A stretch of DNA of 64,000 bases from Mycolicibacterium sp. lyk4-40-TYG-92. GTDB lineage: Bacteria > Actinomycetota > Actinomycetes > Mycobacteriales > Mycobacteriaceae. Of the stretch, positions 58,032 through 64,000 are shown in pieces. The stretch covers positions 124,001-188,000 of the forward strand of contig NZ_JARVRX010000005.1 of NCBI RefSeq assembly GCF_030209435.1. Reading direction: 5' to 3'. The notes below the pieces were generated by a model, which had not been told where the DNA came from, searched no databases, and saw only the letters and a program-made list of their open reading frames with translations. Positions within the stretch are counted from its first letter, which is position 1; every line of letters starts with the position of its first letter. Made by a program: the position numbers and the translations under genes.

Positions 58032-58946
58032 TCAGCGACGCACCCACGCCGGCCATCGCCGGCGACGCCGCCCCGGCACCGGTACATCCCGCAATATCTT
58101 CGCGACGATGGCGACGAACTCGGCGCACGAGTCATAGCGCGCAGACGGATCTTTCGCGAGTGCCTTCGCGAACACTGAATTCAGCGCAGTGGGCAACCAG
58201 GGGCGGCGTGCCGTGAGCTTCGGCACCTCTTCGCACAGATGGGCATGGGTAATGGCGAACGTGGTGTTGCGTGGATACGGCGGCAGACCGGTCAGCCACT
58301 CGAGCATGCTGCAGGCCAACGCGTAGACATCCGTTTGCGGCGACAATTGCTGAGCCGCAAGGAGTTCCGGAGCCGCGTAGGCGATCGACCCCCGGACCCG
58401 GCCATTGCGGGCCAGCGGTTTTGCATCGTCCAGCAACTGCGCGATGCCGAAGTCGGTCAGGAACGCCGAGCGCAGATCGGCGCTCAGTAAGATGTTGGCG
58501 GGCTTGACATCCCGATGTATCACGTCCATCTGATGCGCATAGTCCAACGCCGAGGCAATCTGTGCCGACACCCGAACGATCACATCGACATCCGGCTCAT
58601 CGTCCGGCCCGGGTATCAACACCGTCGACTCGGGACCGTCGACGTACTGCATGGACAGCCACAGCCTGGTGGGTTTCGCACCGTCTTCGTCCACGCCGCC
58701 GCCAACCCGCAGCGCTCCGTGCTCATACATCGCCACAATGTGGGGATGCCGCAGTCGGGAGGCGATGGTGAACTCCCGGTTCAGCCGCCAGGCCGCCCGG
58801 TCATCGGCGTTCTTGTCGTGAAATACCTTCAGCGCCACCGGAACTGAATCCGCCGGCAGGCGAGCCCGATATACGTCGGCGCTACTACCGCTGCCGAGAA
58901 GTCCTTCGACGACGTAATCGGCGACCACCGCACCGATCTCGAACAC
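58032..58946 (-). CDS. Soluble Ser/Thr protein kinase
   Basis: A 304-residue Hanks-type kinase. The glycine loop is LLGSGSSADVY (residues 17-26), the ATP lysine K40 in VALK, the catalytic loop HRDVKPAN (144-151), DFG at 165-167, and the APE motif AAPELL. There is no membrane segment or extracellular sensor domain, only a basic C-terminal tail (PGRRRRRWPAWVRR), unlike most mycobacterial Pkn proteins. GTG 58946 follows TATCCT by 6 bases, suggesting a leaderless message. It lies 51 bases after cobN. Confidence 0.88.
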   Translation of the reverse strand: MFEIGAVVADYVVEGLLGSGSSADVYRARLPADSVPVALKVFHDKNADDRAAWRLNREFTIASRLRHPHIVAMYEHGALRVGGGVDEDGAKPTRLWLSMQYVDGPESTVLIPGPDDEPDVDVIVRVSAQIASALDYAHQMDVIHRDVKPANILLSADLRSAFLTDFGIAQLLDDAKPLARNGRVRGSIAYAAPELLAAQQLSPQTDVYALACSMLEWLTGLPPYPRNTTFAITHAHLCEEVPKLTARRPWLPTALNSVFAKALAKDPSARYDSCAEFVAIVAKILRDVPVPGRRRRRWPAWVRR

Positions 58947-58997
58947 CGAGCCAGGATACCTGCGGGCGTCGGATTTCTCCGGCCAAGGAGCTCCCGG

Positions 58998-61900
58998 CTA
59001 CCCCTCCAACTCCCCTTCGGTCTCCAGCAGCACCTGCTTGAGCCCGTCCAGGGTTTCGGATTCGGGAGCGGACCACATGCCGCGGCCCGCCGCCTCCAGG
59101 AGCCGCTCGGCCATGCCGTGCAGCGCCCACGGGTTGGACTCGCTCATGAACTTCCGGTTCTCCGGATCGAGCACGTAACTCTGCGTCAGCTGCTCGTACA
59201 TCCAGTCGGCCATGACACCCGCCGTGGCGTCATACCCGAACAGGTAGTCGACGGTGGCCGCCATCTCGAAGGCCCCCTTGTAGCCGTGCCGGCGCATGGC
59301 GCTCATCCAGCGCGGGTTGACGACGCGGGCCCGGAACACGCGCGTGGTCTCCTCCGACAGCGTGCGGGTGCGGACGGCGTCGGGTCGGGTGTTGTCGCCG
59401 ATGTACGCGGCCGGGTCTTTGCCGGTGAGCGCCCGGACGGTCGCGACCATGCCGCCGTGGTACTGGAAGTAGTCATCGGAGTCGGCGATGTCATGCTCGC
59501 GGGTGTCGGTGTTCTTGGCCGCCACCGAGATTCGCCGGTAGGCCCGGTTCATGTCGTCGGTGGCCGGGGCGCCGTCGAGGTCGCGGCCGTACGCGAAGCC
59601 ACCCCACGCGGTGTACACCTGGGCCAGGTCGGCGTCGTCGCGCCAGTTGCGGCTGTCGATGAGCTGCAGCAGGCCGGCGCCGTAGGTTCCTGGCTTGGAG
59701 CCGAAAATCCTTGTGGTGGCCCGCCGTTGGTCGCCGTGATCGGCGATGTCGGCTTGCGAGTGGGCGCGGACGTAGTTGTCCTCGGCCGGCTCATCGAGCC
59801 CGGCCACGAGCTGCACGGCGTCGTCGAGCATGGTCACCACGTGTGGGAAGGCGTCGCGGAAGAAGCCCGAGATGCGGACGGTGACGTCGATGCGCGGGCG
59901 GCCCAGCTCGGCCGGCGCGATGGGCTCCAGCCCGACGACGCGGCGCGACGCGTCGTCCCAGATGGGCCGAACGCCCAGCAGCGCAAGCACTTCGGCGATG
60001 TCGTCGCCGGCGGTGCGCATGGCCGAGGTGCCCCACACCGAGAGCCCGACGGACTCGGGCCAGCGGCCGTAGTCGGTGCGGTAGCGCTCCAGCAGCGAAT
60101 CCGCCATTGCCACACCGGTTTCCCACGCCAGCTTCGACGGCACGGCCTTGGGGTCGACGGAGTAGAAGTTGCGGCCCGTGGGCAGCACGTTCACCAGCCC
60201 GCGCAGCGGTGAGCCCGACGGGCCGGCCGCGATGAACCCGCCGCCGAGCGCGTGCAGGATCTGGTCGATCTCGCGGTCGGTGCCACGCAGCCGCGGCACC
60301 ACCTCGGTGGCGGCGAACCGAAGCACCTTGGCGACCTCGGCGTTGTCGGTGATGCCGTCCACCGCGGCGGCATCCCAACCCGACGCCTGCAGCTTGGCCA
60401 CCAACTCGCGGGCCTGATTCTCCGCGGCATCGACGGCTTCGCGTGCGGCAGAGCCGTCCTCCGCCAGCCCCAACGCCTCCCGCAGCCCCGGCACCGACTG
60501 CTCGCCGCCGAACAGCTGGCGCGCCCGCAGGATGGCGAGCACCAAATCGAGTTCGGCCTCGCCGGCCGGCGCCTGACCCAGGATGTGCAGACCGTCACGG
60601 ATCTGGACGTCCTTGATCTCGCACAGCCAGCCATCGACGTGCAGCAGCATGTCGTCGAACACGTCCTCGTCGGGCCGGTCCTCCAGCCCCAGGTCGTGGT
60701 CCATCTTGGCGGCGCGCATCAGCGTCCAGATCTGCTGACGGATGGCCGGCAGCTTGCCGGGGTCCAGCGCCGAGATGTTCGAGTGCTCATCGAGCAGCTG
60801 TTCCAGGCGGGCGATGTCGCCGTAGGTCTCGGCGCGGGCCATCGGCGGGATCAGGTGGTCGACCAGCACCGCGTGCGCCCGGCGCTTGGCCTGCGTGCCT
60901 TCGCCGGGATCGTTGACCAGGAACGGGTACACCAGCGGCAGGTCGCCGAGTGCGGCGTCGGTGCCGCACGCCGCGGACATGCCGAGGGTCTTGCCCGGCA
61001 GCCATTCCAGGTTGCCGTGCTTGCCCAGGTGGATCATCACGTCGGCACCGAAATGCTTGTTGATCCAGTGGTAGGCCGCCAGGTAGTGGTGGCTGGGCGG
61101 CAGGTCGGGGTCGTGGTAGATCGCGACGGGGTTCTCACCGAAGCCGCGGGGCGGCTGGACGATCAACACGATGTTGTCGGAAACCATTGCGGCGATGACG
61201 ATTTCGCCGTCTGGGTTCTGCGATCGGTCGACGAACAGCTCACCGGGCGCCGCACCCCAGTGTTCGGTGACGGCATCCGTCAACGCGGAGGGCAGCCTCG
61301 CGAACCACGCCCGGTAGTCCTTGGCCGACACCCGGACAGGGTTGGCTTCCAGCGCTTCCGTGCTGAGCCAGTCGGGGTCCTGGCCGCCCTTCTCGATCAT
61401 CGCGTGGATCAGGGCATCCCCGTCTTCGGCGTCGACGCCGGGGATATCGCCGATGCGGTAGCCGGCGTCGCGCATGGCGCGCAGCAGTGCCACCGCGCTG
61501 GCGGGCGTGTCGAGGCCGACGGCGTTGCCGATGCGGGCGTGCTTGGTCGGGTACGCCGAGAACACCAGCGCGACGCGCTTGTCGGCGGGCGCGATGTACT
61601 TCAGCCGGGCGTGGCGGACGGCCAGCCGCGCCACCCGCTCGCAGCGCTCGGGGTCGGCGACGTACGAGATCAGGCCTTCGCTGTCGATCTCCTTGAACGA
61701 GAACGGGACGGTGATGATGCGGCCGTCGAACTCCGGCACCGCCACCTGCGACGCGACGTCCAGCGGCGTCAGCCCGTCGTCGTTCTCGTCCCATTGCGCG
61801 CGCGAGCTGGTGAGGCACAGGCCCTGCAGGATGGGGATGTCGAGGGCGGCTAGATGCGCGACGTTCCAGTTGTCGTCATCGCCGCCTGCGCTCGCGGTGG

Positions 61901-62561
61901 CCGGGGTCGCGCCACCGGCCGCAAGCACCGTCGTGATGAGGGCGTCAGCCGTGCCGAGCAGCTCGATGAGCTCTGGCTCGGCGGTCCGCAGCGACGCGCA
62001 GAAGATCGGGAGCGGACGGCCACCGGCCTCCTCGATGGCCCCGCACAACGCGTCGATGTAGGCGGTGTTGCCGGCCAGCTGCTGGGCGCGGTAGTAGAGC
62101 ACCGCGACGGTCGGTCCGGTCGCGTCGGTTTGCCGGTCCAGCAGCCCCCAGCTCGGGGCCGATTCGGGCTCACCGAATCCGAACCCGGTCATGAGGACCG
62201 TGTCCGACAGGAAAGAATGCAGATTGACCAGGTTGCTCACGCCACCCTGCGCCAGATAGATGTGCGCCTGGAGCGCGACGCCGGCCGGGACGGTCGAGTG
62301 ACTCATCAGGTCGGCATCGGGGGTCTGCTCCCCCGACAGCACCACGGTCGGGATACCGCCGGCCACGACGGTGTCGATGTCGTCCTGCCAGGTGCGATAA
62401 CCGCCCAACACCCGGACGACCGCGAGGTCCGCACCGGCCAGGAGGTCCGCCAGTTCACCGTCGATCAACCGGGACGGATTGGCCCACCGGTACTCGGCCC
62501 CGCTGGCGCGGGCGGTGATCAGATCGGTGTCGGACGTCGAGAGCAGCAGTACGGTCGGCAC
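58998..62561 (-). CDS. cobN: Cobaltochelatase subunit CobN
   Basis: A 1187-residue large subunit of the aerobic ATP-dependent cobalt chelatase, which inserts cobalt into hydrogenobyrinic acid diamide in B12 synthesis. HYLAAYHWINKHFGADVMIHLGKHGNLEWLPGK and the later RIFGSKPGTYGAG are strong CobN/BchH signatures. Length matches the family. GTG 62561 follows the GGDEF gene by 3 bases, so the two are co-transcribed. Partners CobS and CobT are not in the window. Confidence 0.95.
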   Translation of the reverse strand: MPTVLLLSTSDTDLITARASGAEYRWANPSRLIDGELADLLAGADLAVVRVLGGYRTWQDDIDTVVAGGIPTVVLSGEQTPDADLMSHSTVPAGVALQAHIYLAQGGVSNLVNLHSFLSDTVLMTGFGFGEPESAPSWGLLDRQTDATGPTVAVLYYRAQQLAGNTAYIDALCGAIEEAGGRPLPIFCASLRTAEPELIELLGTADALITTVLAAGGATPATASAGGDDDNWNVAHLAALDIPILQGLCLTSSRAQWDENDDGLTPLDVASQVAVPEFDGRIITVPFSFKEIDSEGLISYVADPERCERVARLAVRHARLKYIAPADKRVALVFSAYPTKHARIGNAVGLDTPASAVALLRAMRDAGYRIGDIPGVDAEDGDALIHAMIEKGGQDPDWLSTEALEANPVRVSAKDYRAWFARLPSALTDAVTEHWGAAPGELFVDRSQNPDGEIVIAAMVSDNIVLIVQPPRGFGENPVAIYHDPDLPPSHHYLAAYHWINKHFGADVMIHLGKHGNLEWLPGKTLGMSAACGTDAALGDLPLVYPFLVNDPGEGTQAKRRAHAVLVDHLIPPMARAETYGDIARLEQLLDEHSNISALDPGKLPAIRQQIWTLMRAAKMDHDLGLEDRPDEDVFDDMLLHVDGWLCEIKDVQIRDGLHILGQAPAGEAELDLVLAILRARQLFGGEQSVPGLREALGLAEDGSAAREAVDAAENQARELVAKLQASGWDAAAVDGITDNAEVAKVLRFAATEVVPRLRGTDREIDQILHALGGGFIAAGPSGSPLRGLVNVLPTGRNFYSVDPKAVPSKLAWETGVAMADSLLERYRTDYGRWPESVGLSVWGTSAMRTAGDDIAEVLALLGVRPIWDDASRRVVGLEPIAPAELGRPRIDVTVRISGFFRDAFPHVVTMLDDAVQLVAGLDEPAEDNYVRAHSQADIADHGDQRRATTRIFGSKPGTYGAGLLQLIDSRNWRDDADLAQVYTAWGGFAYGRDLDGAPATDDMNRAYRRISVAAKNTDTREHDIADSDDYFQYHGGMVATVRALTGKDPAAYIGDNTRPDAVRTRTLSEETTRVFRARVVNPRWMSAMRRHGYKGAFEMAATVDYLFGYDATAGVMADWMYEQLTQSYVLDPENRKFMSESNPWALHGMAERLLEAAGRGMWSAPESETLDGLKQVLLETEGELEG

Positions 62562-62564
62562 CGA

Positions 62565-64000
62565 CTATTCGTACCGCACGGGCGATGCCGACTGCTCTGC
62601 GGTGTCGGACGGCGCCTCGACCAGCCGGTTTCGGCCCCGGTCTTTGGCCTCGTAGACGGCCCGGTCGGCGCGGGCCAGAAGTTCGCGGGCAAAACCGCCC
62701 GCCGGGGTGCGGTCCGACCGTGACATCTCGGCGAATCCCGCCGAGGCGGTCAGCGTCGTGGGCGTACCCGCGAGCGGGCCCAGCGCGGCGATGCCGCTGC
62801 GCAGTTCTTCGGCGCTCCGCGTCCCGGTGCCGTCACTGTTGTCGGGACCGCGCCACAGCGCCGCGAACTCCTCGCCCCCGACCCGCGCCACCACGACGTC
62901 CTTGTCGACCGTGGCGCGCAGCAACCAGGTGCCGATCGCGCGTAACGCATCGTCGCCCGCCGGGTGGCCGTACCGATCGTTGAAGCCCTTGAAATCGTCC
63001 ACGTCGAGCACCATCAGCGCCGCGTACCGGATCTCCGCCGCTGCTTCGAGCTCGTCGAGCGCCTCGTCGAAGGACCGCCGGTTGGCCAACCCGGTCAGCG
63101 GGTCAGTCCTGGTGAGTTCGTCCAGTTTCCGCTCATCGAGCCACGCCAGCCGCACCGACTGCTCGAGCTTGTAGGAGAACCGCAGGGTGACGGCGACCAT
63201 GAAGATCGACGTGCCCACGGTGAGCAACCTGTTGCTGGTCCACGGGAACACCCACAGCTCGAGCGCCGAGACCCACAGCAGAATCGCCAGTACCGAAGGC
63301 GCCAGCAGCCGGAACCGGATCTTCACCACGCACAGGCTCAGCAGCACCGCCGTGGGCATCAGGTACGGCACAACGTCGTAGCCCTGCGGCAGCTGGATCA
63401 CCCGCTCGTACATCTGTGCACTGGTGATGACGCCGACGGCCGCGACGTACGCGAGAGCGGAGAACCGGTAGAGCCGGGGCACCAAGGCGGTCACCGCGGC
63501 CAGCGTCGCCATCGGCATGATCCCGTAGACCAGCGTGTACACGCCCAGCGCCTGTGATTCGGGCGGCATCTTGAGCACGGTCTTGTACGACGACAACATC
63601 GCGATGCAGACAGCGTCCAGACCGAGCATGATCGCGGCCCGCGAGATGCGCCCCTGCCGGTCGTACAGCTTCTGGAACTCCGCTTCCTGATCGTGCGTCG
63701 GGATCGGCCGCGGCTCGCCGCCCGGCCGGGCCGGGACCGTCGCACCACGCCGGTTCCGGTCACGGCTCGCCGCGGCGGGCAGCTGCGGGTCTGCGACGAC
63801 GAGGCGGTCGCGGCCGTCCCGCTTGGCCCGGTAGAGCGCCGAATCCGCGCGACGCAGCAGCTCGACGGAGCTGGTATTGGCCGGGTCGGGCTCGGGATCG
63901 TGCGCCAGGCCGGCCGAAGCGGTGACGACGCGCCCGTCTTCGCCGTGCCCGATCGCGAGAGCCGCGATTCCGGACCGGATCTCCTCGGCGCGGGTTGCCA
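62565..64000 (-). CDS. Tandem GGDEF membrane protein, diguanylate cyclase (5' end outside window)
   Basis: The frame is open from 62565 to the window edge: 477 codons of a longer gene. The first 66 residues seen (RSGIAALAIGH, VTASAGLA, LRRADSALYRAKRDGRDRL) are the C-terminal end of one GGDEF domain. A charged linker follows, then five to seven membrane helices (about residues 124-275), then a full second GGDEF domain with TDPLTGLANRRSF, LDVDDFKGFNDRYGH and an intact GGEEF (residues 374-378), ending in LLARADRAVYEAKDRGRNR. No RxxD inhibitory site precedes the second GGEEF. The second domain should make cyclic-di-GMP; whether the first is active is outside the window. Confidence 0.82.
   Translation of the reverse strand, partial: ATRAEEIRSGIAALAIGHGEDGRVVTASAGLAHDPEPDPANTSSVELLRRADSALYRAKRDGRDRLVVADPQLPAAASRDRNRRGATVPARPGGEPRPIPTHDQEAEFQKLYDRQGRISRAAIMLGLDAVCIAMLSSYKTVLKMPPESQALGVYTLVYGIMPMATLAAVTALVPRLYRFSALAYVAAVGVITSAQMYERVIQLPQGYDVVPYLMPTAVLLSLCVVKIRFRLLAPSVLAILLWVSALELWVFPWTSNRLLTVGTSIFMVAVTLRFSYKLEQSVRLAWLDERKLDELTRTDPLTGLANRRSFDEALDELEAAAEIRYAALMVLDVDDFKGFNDRYGHPAGDDALRAIGTWLLRATVDKDVVVARVGGEEFAALWRGPDNSDGTGTRSAEELRSGIAALGPLAGTPTTLTASAGFAEMSRSDRTPAGGFARELLARADRAVYEAKDRGRNRLVEAPSDTAEQSASPVRYE

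Noticed and set aside
62562..62564. B12 riboswitch upstream of cobN
   Set aside because: Only 3 bases separate cobN from the GGDEF gene, leaving no room for a leader.

Overview
The window is high-GC actinobacterial DNA whose gene content and order match the Mycobacteriaceae, most likely a rapidly growing Mycolicibacterium-type species (recalled gene content, not a database search). Much of 16-47 kb keeps the order I recall from M. tuberculosis: hisDCBHA-impA-hisFI, a Ddn-like gene divergent from hisD, nadABC, nrtR, a lipase, DUF2567, bsaP, bioB, bioADF, an acyltransferase, treXYZ and ilvA. A second block at 49-62.6 kb resembles the region with rbpA, ppm1, lnt, fxsA and cobN. GTG starts, ATGA/GTGA stop-start overlaps and apparently leaderless promoters are frequent.

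Layout. 1-5.0 kb: the end of an FAD monooxygenase, a three-subunit PaoABC-type molybdenum oxidoreductase and a flavin reductase. 5.0-8.3 kb: a leuA paralogue behind a Leu-rich leader peptide, divergent from a GntR regulator and an orphan ABC ATPase. 8.4-16 kb: an accessory nitrogen operon (permease, two urea-carboxylase-associated proteins, a carboxyltransferase and allophanate hydrolase) divergent from a TetR gene, probably for guanidine or urea nitrogen. 16-22.4 kb: the histidine operon. 22.5-29 kb: small conserved genes, NAD synthesis, an inserted glycosyltransferase and the NAD regulator NrtR. 29-36.8 kb: a lipase, biotin synthesis and its TetR regulator (probably BioQ). 36.9-45.2 kb: an acyltransferase and the trehalose-from-glycogen operon. 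45.2-49.4 kb: ilvA, a membrane protein, a patatin, a candidate small RNA and two small unknowns. 49.5-58 kb: rbpA, then ppm1/lnt/amidohydrolase/fxsA, two PPOX proteins around purU, and an amino-acid permease. 58-64 kb: a soluble Ser/Thr kinase, cobN, and a tandem-GGDEF membrane protein cut by the window edge.

Regulation can be read directly in several places: two matching NrtR-type operators (nadA and nrtR), two BioQ-type operators (bioQ/bioB and bioF), a perfect palindrome in front of the guanidine/urea operon, a leucine leader peptide before the leuA paralogue, and a SigH/SigR-like promoter before rbpA.

The points most worth a second look are: a structured RNA candidate at 48214-48291; a carboxyltransferase that lacks its biotin carboxylase and biotin-carrier halves; a duplicated NrtR operator with a fossil nrtR start flanking a glycosyltransferase; a GGDEF-membrane-GGDEF fusion; and a perfect 10-bp inverted repeat between bioA and the acyltransferase. 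No rRNA, tRNA, CRISPR array, insertion sequence or prophage gene was seen. No gene-free stretch exceeds 300 bases.
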